Assembly (NCBI GenBank): GCA_900557255.1
Contig: USSA01000057.1
Span: forward strand, 1-16,178
DNA: 16,178 nucleotides
Direction of reading: 5' to 3'
Origin: an uncultured Prevotella sp.
GTDB taxonomy: Bacteria > Bacteroidota > Bacteroidia > Bacteroidales > Bacteroidaceae
This document shows, in pieces, positions 1 to 5,647 of the stretch (the first letter of the stretch is position 1; every line of letters starts with the position of its first letter). Made by a program: the position numbers and the translations under genes. The notes below the pieces were generated by a model, which was not told the DNA's origin, searched no databases, and saw only the letters and a list, made by a program, of their open reading frames with translations.

Positions 1-604
1 AGTAAGCCTCGGGGTCGTAAGCCAGTCCGCAGCTTCTCACCATGTCCTGGCATTGTTTGTCACAGCTGATACCCAGCAGTTTGTCGTAGATGCTCATGGC
101 TTTCTGTATGGCGAGCTGGTGGAGCTCGGTGGCAGTGAGATTGCATCCTTCAGGCCGCATATATCTGAGCAGAATGCGGAATCCCTTGCCCGAGACGGTG
201 ATGTAGAAGACCATGGTGAAGGGGATTTTCCGGGCGGTCTGCCTGAGTGCCGCGATGTTTTTTGGGGGCACGTCGTCATAATCGAGCATCAGCCAGTAGG
301 TTTCCTTCCTGAAGTCAGTCAGCTTCTTGGAGCTTCCCTTGAGCTGCACGCTGGGAGTGATGCAGGGCAGCCTGTGCTTGATGTCCTCTGCCGTTCTCTT
401 GTCCACCTTTATCATCGACCTGTAGCCTTCGGTATTGGTTTTCACCGGTGCCGAATGCATGATGTTGTACTCCAGCACCGCTCTGTTGGGGAGAGGCTTG
501 CTGGTAGAGGTCTTCAGAGTCTGGAAAAAAGAGGGCAAGACCTCTTTCTCCTGTTCTGTTTCCGGGTTATTTCCGGTCTCGTTTGTGGGTTTAATCTCTT
601 TCAT
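1..604 (-). CDS. BT4734/VirE-type primase-like protein, N-terminal part (3' end beyond window)
   Basis: The frame is open from the ATG at 604-602 to the left edge (201 codons), so only the N-terminal part is visible. A low-complexity head (about residues 1-25) is followed by a region typical of the BT4734/VirE N-terminal family of Bacteroidota mobile DNA. Residues 104-111 read WLMLDYDD, with a D108-x-D110 pair. Residues 138-143 read SGKGFR, and residues 182-198 read DKQCQDMVRSCGLAYDP, resembling the D...SR.C..SYDP signature of this family. The DxD plus SGxG arrangement resembles archaeo-eukaryotic primase active sites; full proteins of this type usually continue into a VirE/helicase-like domain, which would lie outside the window. 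Its start overlaps the stop of the 157-residue gene by four bases (ATGA), so the two are probably translationally coupled. A replication role is inferred. Confidence 0.8.
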   Translation of the reverse strand, partial: MKEIKPTNETGNNPETEQEKEVLPSFFQTLKTSTSKPLPNRAVLEYNIMHSAPVKTNTEGYRSMIKVDKRTAEDIKHRLPCITPSVQLKGSSKKLTDFRKETYWLMLDYDDVPPKNIAALRQTARKIPFTMVFYITVSGKGFRILLRYMRPEGCNLTATELHQLAIQKAMSIYDKLLGISCDKQCQDMVRSCGLAYDPEAY

Positions 605-1074
605 TTCTTTTTGGATTTTATGAGTTTGAATTTTTGGTTTAATTCCGCCTTTTTCATCGCAACAGAATTGTAGGATAGGATATTTTTCCAGTTGCTCAAA
701 CTATTGCTGAGGTCGTCCCAGTGTACCGAACCTTTGTGCAGTATCCATTTGCTCACTTCATCGCAGTAATACCAGAATCTGGTTTTTCCTTGGATGTTTC
801 CTTCATATTCCCAGGTCGTACCATTGCAGGCATCCTCCAGATCCATTTTTATGAGAATGGATATAATGGCTTTATCCATTGCGTAGAGGATTTCAGGAGT
901 GATTATCTTTTTTTTTATCTTTTCCGATATTGTGTCGCGTCCCCCCATTACTATTCTGATGTCTGTGACATTTACGTCACATACTTTGGCGATAGCCAGT
1001 TTTATGCTGGCTTCTTCTTCCATTTCTGCTGAAAATTTCAGCACTTCTTGTTTTGTTACGTTATTATTTTCCAT
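601..1074 (-). CDS. Hypothetical protein, 157 aa, upstream partner of the VirE-type gene
   Basis: I do not recognise a family. The protein is soluble-looking, with no signal peptide or membrane segment. Residues 1-80 are rich in E, K and I and look helical; residues 85-125 are aromatic (WEYEGNIQGKTRFWYYCDEV), and the tail is strongly basic, ending KSKKK. The ATG at 1074 is the first in the frame and sits about 4 bases downstream of a TAnnTTTG-like box, so the leader would be very short. The stop overlaps the next start as ATGA, implying one transcript with the primase-like gene. It could be a DNA-binding or regulatory partner, but that rests only on position and the basic tail. Confidence 0.75.
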   Translation of the reverse strand: MENNNVTKQEVLKFSAEMEEEASIKLAIAKVCDVNVTDIRIVMGGRDTISEKIKKKIITPEILYAMDKAIISILIKMDLEDACNGTTWEYEGNIQGKTRFWYYCDEVSKWILHKGSVHWDDLSNSLSNWKNILSYNSVAMKKAELNQKFKLIKSKKK

Positions 1075-1078
1075 GCTG

Positions 1079-1086
1079 CGAAGTTA
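1079..1086 (-). promoter_or_regulatory. Candidate -7 box for the 157-aa/VirE operon
   Basis: Read on the minus strand this is TAACTTCG, one mismatch from the Bacteroidota TAnnTTTG element, close to the ATG at 1074. No clear TTTG is seen about 20 bases further upstream; the 24-bp dyad at 1107-1130 occupies that place instead. Confidence 0.4.
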
Positions 1087-1106
1087 CACAAAAAGCTGCA
1101 CATTGG

Positions 1107-1130
1107 AAGTGAAGGCTATAGCCCTCACTT
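1107..1130. promoter_or_regulatory. 24-bp dyad, candidate operator of the VirE-type operon
   Basis: The arms are AAGTGAAGGCTA and TAGCCCTCACTT, complementary in 11 of 12 pairs and joined without a loop at TATA. The dyad covers about 21-51 bases upstream of the candidate -7 box, where a repressor or activator could block or replace the -33 contact. Its half-site GTGAAGG is also the core of the GGTGAAGGG repeats further upstream, which suggests one protein could recognise both. That link is inference. Confidence 0.5.
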
Positions 1131-1746
1131 TTTACAAAGAATAACCTAGGTTAAACTTTTTAACGCAGCATTTATGCGCCCATTTTTGTTGGGGTATTTT
1201 GAAGAAGAAGTAGGGAAGAAGCGAAACATCGGAAAAGTGACGAGGTGAAGGGTGAAGGGTATATTTTAAATCTTATATTATATTCTTTTTTTTAGGATTT
1301 TTGGAAAATCCGGATAATCAGAAAAATGAAAAAACGGATTTTTTTCCTTGCCGCGCGTATATATAAAAAAGAGTTTTCAAACCTTCACCCTTCACCTTTT
1401 TATTTAAGGTTTTGTGTGTCAAATAGTTACGGGTGAAGGGTGGTGAAGGGTGTTTTTCGCTTTTTATAAACATATTTTAAGAATTCAGCCCGTTTTTACA
1501 TATTTTAAGCATTTATTTTCGGTTCCGAAATGGGTGCCTTTTTTTAGGGGTCTACTTTTTCCTTTTTTCTTACCGCTAAAATCTTTGAAAAAGCGAGTGG
1601 GGTAGGGAATCCCGTCTTATGTTGTGTTAAACAATTATCAGATAAAAGAAGTTAACGATACCGAAAAAGGACTGATTTTTAAACAAATATTAACGCAGAA
1701 AACTTGAAGTTTTGCATATTAGATTGAACTTTCGTATGTGGGGAAG
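1131..1746. other. Gene-free, AT-rich region upstream of the VirE-type operon
   Basis: I see no convincing gene on either strand. Besides the GGTGAAGGG cluster, it holds a perfect 12-bp palindrome TAACCTAGGTTA at 1142-1153. The stretch 1451-1746 is AT-rich without recognisable structure. Its right edge meets the truncated kinase fragment at about 1765, so it may include a deletion junction. Confidence 0.5.
1243..1450. repeat. Cluster of GGTGAAGGG repeats flanking an AT-rich tract
   Basis: The 9-mer GGTGAAGGG occurs exactly at 1244-1252, 1251-1259, 1432-1440 and 1442-1450 on the plus strand and at 1388-1396 on the minus strand. A one-mismatch minus copy lies at 1381-1389. The pairs at 1243-1258 and 1382-1397 form a perfect 16-bp inverted repeat. 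Between them (1260-1380) the DNA is very AT-rich, with TATA and T/A runs. Oriented iteron-like repeats beside AT-rich DNA, upstream of a primase-like gene, resemble a replication origin or a multi-site regulator-binding region. Neither is proven. Confidence 0.65.
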
Positions 1747-1869
1747 TTAAGAGAAGTTAAAGAAATCTAGCCGTTCATGTTGGAGAATGCGAGACGTGAT
1801 GGTCGTCTTTCCGGAACCATTTGGACCGGCAATGACTATCAAAACGGGTTTATGCATGTTGTCTGTCAT
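1747..1869 (-). pseudogene. 5' fragment of a zeta-like P-loop kinase toxin gene
   Basis: The 40-residue frame starts MTDNMHKPVLIVIAGPNGSG and closely matches residues 1-34 of the intact kinase at 4315-4923, including the whole Walker A motif GPNGSGKT. After ...HERLD the match stops and the frame ends at a TAA (1747-1749) within six codons, so roughly the last 170 residues are missing. The fragment keeps the P-loop but lacks every substrate-binding element, so it cannot be an active kinase. Its start overlaps the reconstructed end of the interrupted partner gene (TAA at 1850-1852), as expected of a coupled module. A second in-frame ATG at 1857-1855 would give a start like that of the intact copy (MHKPVL versus IHKPVL). 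Confidence 0.85.
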
Positions 1870-1910
1870 ATTGAGTTTGATATTTGGTTGCAGCTTCATT
1901 GGAGGCTTCT

Positions 1911-1947
1911 GTAACTACTCAGCACCCCTATGGGCATGAGTAGTTAC
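1911..1947. repeat. Downstream end of the Rpn element: 11-bp perfect hairpin
   Basis: GTAACTACTCA (1911-1921) and TGAGTAGTTAC (1937-1947) are perfect inverted arms around a 15-base loop. The hairpin lies about 80 bases beyond the rpn stop. On the minus strand no T-run follows it, so it is a poor intrinsic terminator; a REP-like transposition end is more likely. Confidence 0.75.
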
Positions 1948-2029
1948 CTATCTTCTTTTTCCCACGTCTTTCTCCTTTTTTTTCACGGCTTTTCACAGTT
2001 TTTTCTCTATTCTGCCTGAGAGAATGGTT

Positions 2030-2917
2030 TTAAGCTTTCTTCAGGCGTTCTATTTTTTCTGGCGATAAACCTGTGGCTTGTATTATTTGAGCGATAGGAA
2101 CCCCTAAGGTCAGAAGATTTCTTGCGATTTCCTGGCTCTTGCTTAATTCGCCTTCAGCTCTTCCTTTTTCCATTCCTTTTTCCATTCCTTTTTCCATTCC
2201 TTTCTGATATCTGTCATCCAGGAGGGTTCTTTCAACACTTACTGAATCCCAGAATTTATTATAGGCACGGAGCTCTGCATCTGTAAAGCCGGAAACTTCA
2301 AGATCTTCTACGGCTTTTCCAATCTCCGGATCATTAAGCAGGTCGGCAGGAATCTCCTTTGTATTGGAATTGATTTCTGTAAGGAAACGCAGCCACAAGA
2401 CCATCATGCGCTTGTCTGCAATGGAATGAGGTGTGAACTTAGGGAGTTCTATGAAGGTGAAATGCAAGCCCTCGATGATCTTATTGCTGTCCTTGTCGTG
2501 CACGATGCGGTAGTTGTGGATGAAATCTGGAGTATCATGCGCAAAGATTTCATTCACAAGATTCAGGGAATATACTGGTTGGAGTTCGCTGTATTTTCCT
2601 CCTTTTTTAGCCTGACTCACATAGAGCTTGGATGCATTGAACAATACTCGCTGCTGGAATGCGTCTGACCATTCCATCTGCATTTCCACGCAGAATTTCC
2701 TGCCTCTAATGTCGGTGCAGAGTACATCTACTATGGTATTCTTGCCTCCTTCGAGCTGAGGCACAAGTTCTGTTGGCAGATACTCTATCTCGTGTATCTG
2801 CTCTTCTTCGCTGAGTGGCAGGAGGGCGTTCAGGAGGCTGATCAGTCTTGCGGGATGATTGCCGAATATCTTCTTGAACGTGAGGTCTGCCTTTGGATCT
2901 AAGTACTTCATAACCAT
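2030..2917 (-). CDS. Rpn family PD-(D/E)XK nuclease/putative transposase, full length
   Basis: This 295-residue protein belongs to the Rpn/PDDEXK_2 family, which promotes DNA recombination through a metal-dependent nuclease fold. The typical opening KYLDPKADLTFKKIFG is at residues 4-19. D64 in IVDVLCTD and E78-x-Q80 in CVEMQM fit the catalytic D...ExQ pattern, so it appears active. The C-terminal part has a charged repeat with three consecutive MEKG-type units (DNA repeat of 12 bases near 2170-2203), then a helix-turn-helix-like tail SQEIARNLLTLGVPIAQIIQ. The start at 2917 is followed by a second in-frame ATG at 2911 (MKYLDP), which may be the real one. It is the only gene in the element 1911-3036 and has its own promoter. 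Confidence 0.9.
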   Translation of the reverse strand: MVMKYLDPKADLTFKKIFGNHPARLISLLNALLPLSEEEQIHEIEYLPTELVPQLEGGKNTIVDVLCTDIRGRKFCVEMQMEWSDAFQQRVLFNASKLYVSQAKKGGKYSELQPVYSLNLVNEIFAHDTPDFIHNYRIVHDKDSNKIIEGLHFTFIELPKFTPHSIADKRMMVLWLRFLTEINSNTKEIPADLLNDPEIGKAVEDLEVSGFTDAELRAYNKFWDSVSVERTLLDDRYQKGMEKGMEKGMEKGRAEGELSKSQEIARNLLTLGVPIAQIIQATGLSPEKIERLKKA

Positions 2918-2937
2918 TCTGTTTAAAAACGATACCG

Positions 2938-2969
2938 CAAAGTTACGACTTTATTTCCAAACATGCAAG
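2938..2969 (-). promoter_or_regulatory. Promoter of the Rpn-type gene, inside the element
   Basis: On the minus strand a perfect -7 box TAACTTTG (2945-2938) lies 20 bases downstream of CTTG (2969-2966), a weak match to TTTG. It is about 20 bases upstream of the ATG and lies within the element, so the rpn gene carries its own promoter wherever it inserts. Confidence 0.6.
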
Positions 2970-3193
2970 CTTTTTCTGTGATTTTTTATAAGAATGAAGT
3001 TGGAATAGGCCATGCCGGAGGGTACTGAGTAGTTACAAGCTTCTTTAATCATGTCAATAACTCTTTTTTGAGCGTCTTCATTTTCTTTTCGATATAAGAC
3101 AGCTGCCTCATGCATAATCTGAGCCAGCATTTCGTCTGTTGGCTCTTCCATGCTTGTCAAGCGATAGCTATTTAGTTCTTTTTCTGAAATCAT
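2951..3193 (-). pseudogene. Small partner (putative antitoxin) of the broken kinase module, interrupted by the Rpn element
   Basis: Residues 1-31 (MISEKELNSYRLTSMEEPTD through MHEAA) are identical to the 63-residue partner of the intact kinase at 4923-5114. From codon 53 the frame runs into the inserted element, so the last 28 residues (from C53) are element-encoded, and the frame stops at 2951-2953. Excision of the element in silico gives a 69-residue protein ending ...KEASNEAATKYQTQYDRQHA and overlapping the toxin fragment start. It may still be translated as an 80-residue chimera with an intact N-terminus. Its leader (TTTTAAAGA-like sequence before the ATG) resembles those of the other two modules, but its promoter box is degenerate and it sits only 60 bases after the PIN gene. 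Confidence 0.75.
3010..3036. repeat. Upstream end of the Rpn element: single, non-palindromic copy of the end repeat
   Basis: Read on the minus strand it begins GTAACTACTCAGTACCC and continues to GGCATG, matching the other end over about 26 bases with small gaps. The second hairpin arm present at the other end is absent here, so the two ends are asymmetric. It is read through by the interrupted partner gene, encoding its residues from C53 on. Confidence 0.65.
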
Positions 3194-3253
3194 AATTTTT
3201 ATCTTTTAAAGTCTGCTGCAAATAGACTGCTTGCTTTAGGTTTTTGGAAGTAG

Positions 3254-3676
3254 CTAGTATTGGTTTATAAAATCTTCCAGAAAATCTTCCGGAGTTCCAA
3301 CTTTGATGCTTGCAGTCTTGAAATCTTTAATGTTCCTGGTAACTATGTAGTCCGCTTTTGCTTTTTCTGCACATTTGTATTGCATGGCATCTTCAAAGTC
3401 TTCAAAGTCGGATATGGTTGCATAGTTAACGCATTCTTCATCTGTTGCGACTACTTTACATATGTTGCAGAAATCAGCAATCAACGTTTTTATTCTGTTA
3501 TTGTCGTTGTTCTTGCTTAATATATAGCTTGCGGTCGCAAAAGATATGGCTGCTGCGTGTAATTCTATCTTTTGGTTGATAGCTAAGCTCATGATGATTG
3601 CTGCGTCATCGTAGAACCCCGTTCTGTTTCCAAGATAATCAATTATCACATTTGTATCTAAGAAAACCTGTTTCAT
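3254..3676 (-). CDS. PIN-domain ribonuclease toxin (VapC-like)
   Basis: This 140-residue single-domain PIN protein would be a metal-dependent RNase that inhibits translation when unopposed. The N-terminal strand VFLDTNVIIDYL supplies D7; the FEDFEDAMQY segment (residues 91-100) supplies the central acidic cluster (E95, D96). TRNIKDF (113-119) is the typical third motif, with D118. Length and motif order fit a complete VapC-type toxin. It starts six bases after the stop of the 88-residue gene at 3683-3949, which is therefore its likely antitoxin. The RNA target cannot be predicted. The pair lies between two kinase modules and shares its promoter region with one of them. Confidence 0.88.
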   Translation of the reverse strand: MKQVFLDTNVIIDYLGNRTGFYDDAAIIMSLAINQKIELHAAAISFATASYILSKNNDNNRIKTLIADFCNICKVVATDEECVNYATISDFEDFEDAMQYKCAEKAKADYIVTRNIKDFKTASIKVGTPEDFLEDFINQY

Positions 3677-3682
3677 ATCAGC

Positions 3683-3949
3683 TTATTTTATGTAGTCCTT
3701 GTAGTATTCGTTTTTGTAGTCGAATGACTCTGGCGAGTTGATGCCTTTAGTCATGGCTGCAATTCTTGGGTCTATAACTAAGTCTGCCTTGGTTATTTTC
3801 TTAGTCTTTGTCTTGTTGGGAGACACAGCCTTGTTAGGAGACAGTATGTTCTTCAGTGCTTTGACTGCCTTGCTTATTGTCTCGTAATCCTCGTTGGCAA
3901 TTATGTTGACGAGTGATTGATATTCTGTTTGTAACTCTAATGTTGTCAT
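3683..3949 (-). CDS. Putative antitoxin of the PIN-domain toxin
   Basis: The protein has 88 residues. The N-terminal part (about 1-36) is predicted helical (LELQTEYQSLVNIIANEDYE...), and it is followed by a basic, repeat-like linker with two copies of SPNK (residues 37-46) and KTKTKKITK. The C-terminal tail has many acidic and aromatic residues (SFDYKNEYYKDYIK), as in antitoxins whose tail wraps a PIN active site. I do not see a clear ribbon-helix-helix or AbrB DNA-binding domain. The gene begins 25-30 bases after a strong promoter and its stop is six bases before the PIN start, so the two form an operon. The assignment rests mainly on this arrangement. Confidence 0.75.
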   Translation of the reverse strand: MTTLELQTEYQSLVNIIANEDYETISKAVKALKNILSPNKAVSPNKTKTKKITKADLVIDPRIAAMTKGINSPESFDYKNEYYKDYIK

Positions 3950-3972
3950 AATTCTAATCTTTTAAAACCTTT

Positions 3973-4139
3973 TGCAAAGATACGCTGAATTTTTGTAACT
4001 TCCAAATTTTTAGGATGTTTTTTGCATTGAGGAACTGAGAAAAATCATTCTGTAGAAACGTCTTGTAGAATTTGCGCCTTTTCCTTGAATACCTTCATGT
4101 TATGGCGTGTTGTTTGCTTTAAAATGGAGTGAGGCTTAC
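3973..4139. repeat. Duplicated promoter region, copy 1 (167 bp)
   Basis: This segment matches 5648-5814 with the same length and only scattered substitutions. Shared blocks include GCAAAGATACGCTGAA, TTGTAACTTCCAAATTTT, TGCCTTTTCCTTGAATACCT (one variable base) and GGAGTGAGGCTTAC. The downstream genes differ completely (PIN pair here, kinase module beyond the other copy). A regulatory cassette was therefore duplicated or exchanged as a unit. Confidence 0.85.
3975..4006 (-). promoter_or_regulatory. Promoter of the PIN toxin-antitoxin operon
   Basis: On the minus strand TTTG (4006-4003), 20 bases, then TATCTTTG (3982-3975) make a full Bacteroidota sigma-type promoter. About 25 bases later comes the leader TTTTAAAAGATTAGAATT before the ATG at 3949; this leader is shared with the other modules of the island. 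Confidence 0.75.
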
Positions 4140-4280
4140 GTAAATGTTAACTGAGGCTCACTTGAAGTTGAAGTAAGGCTTACTTGAAATGGATGTGTTG
4201 ATTATCTGAACTCGAAGTGAGGCTTACTTCAATAGCTAACGAATACTATTTCAGTGACTAACGAGTACTATTTCAGTGAC
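4128..4280. repeat. Degenerate GAGGCTTAC repeats and 22-bp tandem repeats upstream of the PIN operon
   Basis: Copies of a sequence like AAGTGAGGCTTACTT begin near 4128, 4150, 4171 and 4215. They are followed by about 2.5 units of a 22-bp repeat (4227-4248, 4249-4270, partial from 4271) whose core is CAGTGACTAACGA. Compared with the second copy of the region, the segment at about 4140-4226 is an insertion. The rest of 4281-4314 shows nothing recognisable. Confidence 0.65.
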
Positions 4281-4314
4281 TTTTCGACACCTCTTTCGTT
4301 TTCTACTTTCTAGT

Positions 4315-4923
4315 CTATTCTTCTTTGTTGGCAATGCCTATAGCCCATTCCGGAATCTCCTTCACGTATTCCTTAAATATTTTACCTTCTGTCATTCTGA
4401 AAAGAAGTTGAGCTTCTACACCGTCTTTTGAGTTGTCATATACGTATGTGCGGTCGGCGTATTGGGATGCTATTTCGCAATTGATGATGGATTTGGCATA
4501 TCTTGAAATAATCTTTGTAATCGGTACATCGTGTCCACCTTTCATTACTCTTGTAGCAATTCTTGAAGCATTTATTGTTGGCGAGGAAGTTCCTACAAAA
4601 AAGAGACGAATAAAAAATCCTGCTTCTTTAGCTCTTTTGATAAAGTCAATTTTCTCGGCAGTGGACATTACTGTTTCGAAAATCATACTATGTTTATTGT
4701 TGAGGCATTCTTCTCTTTGAGCCTGGCAGTATTGGGCTGCTTTTAATACTGCATCTTGATTGTTCCAATCGCCAAACATATTTTGTGCAATATTGTCTGG
4801 GTTGATATAAATAGAATCTTCTAGCCATTCGTGGTGTAATACACGACTGGTTATTGTTGTCTTCCCAGAACCATTAGGTCCTGCAATGACAATTAAAACG
4901 GGTTTGTGTATTTTTGCCTCCAT
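4315..4923 (-). CDS. Zeta-toxin-like P-loop kinase, intact
   Basis: This 202-residue protein begins with a beta strand and Walker A GPNGSGKT (residues 15-22). It then has INPDNIA (40-46), FETVMS (82-87), RIATRVMKGGHDVP (121-134) and ISRY (139-142), the order seen in the zeta toxin/UNG-kinase-like family. Zeta toxins phosphorylate UDP-N-acetylglucosamine or related small molecules; members of this short chromosomal type have not all been shown to be toxic, so the substrate is open. The start is chosen because the upstream gene's TAA overlaps this ATG by one base (TAATG), a translational-coupling signature. The broken copy at 1747-1869 starts at the same place, which supports the choice. Length suggests an intact enzyme. 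Confidence 0.88.
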   Translation of the reverse strand: MEAKIHKPVLIVIAGPNGSGKTTITSRVLHHEWLEDSIYINPDNIAQNMFGDWNNQDAVLKAAQYCQAQREECLNNKHSMIFETVMSTAEKIDFIKRAKEAGFFIRLFFVGTSSPTINASRIATRVMKGGHDVPITKIISRYAKSIINCEIASQYADRTYVYDNSKDGVEAQLLFRMTEGKIFKEYVKEIPEWAIGIANKEE

Positions 4924-5114
4924 TAATTCAAATTGAATTTTTGTCGTTGTTCTTTAGCCTGTTTTTGCATATTGGCAAAATAACTTCTGTAAGCTTCTTC
5001 GTTTTCTCTGTTGTATATTTCGGCAGCCTCATGCATAATCTGAGCCAGCATTTCATCTGTTGGCTCTTCCATGCTTGTCAGCCGATAGCTATTTAATTCT
5101 TTTTCTGAAATCAT
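4923..5114 (-). CDS. Small partner (putative antitoxin) of the zeta-like kinase
   Basis: The protein has 63 residues and no named domain that I recognise. It is highly charged, with an N-terminal MISEKELNSYRLTSMEEPTD, a helix DEMLAQIMHEAAEIYNRENE and a basic, glutamine-rich tail. It overlaps the kinase start by one base, and its paralogue stands before the other kinase copy, so the two genes have been duplicated together; that is the main reason to call it the cognate antitoxin. It does not resemble the epsilon antitoxin in length, so neutralisation might differ. Its leader (CTTTAAAAGATTAGAATT before the ATG) is shared with the PIN operon, but the matching promoter now lies about 500 bases away, beyond an rpn remnant. 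Confidence 0.78.
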   Translation of the reverse strand: MISEKELNSYRLTSMEEPTDEMLAQIMHEAAEIYNRENEEAYRSYFANMQKQAKEQRQKFNLN

Positions 5115-5150
5115 AATTCTAATCTTTTAAAGCCTGTTGCAAATTTTCCG

Positions 5151-5279
5151 TTACTGAATTTTCGCAAGTTGGCTCCACTCGCCCTGAAAGGGCTGAAGCT
5201 CCTAGCCCAGGGCGCTGCCCTGGGCTAGGAGCTTTTGGGCCTTCAGCCCGTACTTGAACCACATGCGAAAGTTCAGTAA
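5151..5279. repeat. 129-bp palindromic (MITE/REP-like) element
   Basis: The outer arms TTACTGAATTTTCGCA (5151-5166) and TGCGAAAGTTCAGTAA (5264-5279) pair at 15 of 16 positions. The centre is a perfect 18-bp stem, 5196-5213 with 5217-5234, around the triloop GCT; its core is CTAGCCCAGGGC. Flanking CCCTGAAAGGGCTGAAG and GGGCCTTCAGCCCG add further pairing. It begins six bases after the stop of the rpn remnant and lies in the leader of the kinase module, where a transcript would fold strongly. GC-rich palindromes of this style are common in Prevotella and Bacteroides intergenic DNA. Confidence 0.8.
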
Positions 5280-5284
5280 GTAAT

Positions 5285-5554
5285 CTATATTTCTGCTTTT
5301 AGCTGCAGTATATGTTCCGCCGACAGCCCGGTTATTTCCTTTACCGTCGCTTCATCTATGCCCTTTGCCAGCATCTTTCTGGCAATCTCAAGACTTCTTT
5401 CTTCCTTGCCTTCGGCTATACCTTCACGCTTGGCGGTGTCTACGGAATTCTTGATGTCGCGATATGCCATCTTGCTGGTTTCGTACTCCCTCATTTCCTG
5501 CGGAGTGAACTTGGCTATCTCGGCTTTGATGTATCTTTCTTCTGCCTGTTTCAT
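5285..5554 (-). pseudogene. C-terminal remnant of an Rpn-type gene
   Basis: The 89-codon frame matches the C-terminal third of Rpn-type proteins: AEIAKFTPQEMREYETSKMA, then a KREGIAEGKEE charged repeat and the tail EIARKMLAKGIDEATVKEIT. This has the same layout as residues 220-295 of the full-length gene at 2030-2917, although the sequences are diverged. The nuclease domain (D and ExQ) is missing, and a TGA closes the frame about 14 codons upstream of the ATG. It could still give a small DNA-binding-like peptide, but a decayed gene is more likely. It separates the upstream promoter from the kinase module. Confidence 0.75.
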
Positions 5555-5602
5555 ACGCGATTCATTTAAATTAATACTTTTGCAAAGATTATGTCAGTGA
5601 GT

Positions 5603-5628
5603 GCAATGAAAGCTTGCTTTCGAATTGC
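5603..5628. repeat. Small inverted repeat upstream of the rpn remnant
   Basis: GAAAGC (5608-5613) and GCTTTC (5616-5621) form a 6-bp stem, extended after a two-base bulge by GCAAT (5603-5607) with ATTGC (5624-5628). It may mark the upstream edge of the rpn remnant, but no match to the 3' palindrome was found. Confidence 0.4.
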
Positions 5629-5647
5629 CGAGCGCCGTACAATCTTC

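Larger units (their letters stand above)
1911..3036 (-). mobile_element. 1126-bp IS-like element carrying an Rpn-type gene, inserted in a toxin-antitoxin module
   Basis: The ends are perfect 12-bp inverted repeats: GTAACTACTCAG at 1911-1922 and CTGAGTAGTTAC at 3025-3036. Similarity extends to 16 of 17 positions. The flanks read AGGCTTCT (1903-1910) and AAGCTTCT (3037-3044), a 7/8 match like an 8-bp target duplication. Removing 1911-3036 and one flank copy joins the interrupted 52-codon partner frame in phase to 17 further codons that stop at 1850, overlapping the kinase start exactly as a coupled module would. The only gene inside is the Rpn-type CDS on the minus strand, with its own promoter. 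Whether Rpn moved this element, or another enzyme acted on the palindromic ends, cannot be told from one copy. Confidence 0.75.

Noticed and set aside
53..673. 206-codon plus-strand frame over the left end
   Set aside because: It is antisense to the VirE-type gene, whose family motifs on the minus strand are clear; the plus-strand product has no recognisable features.
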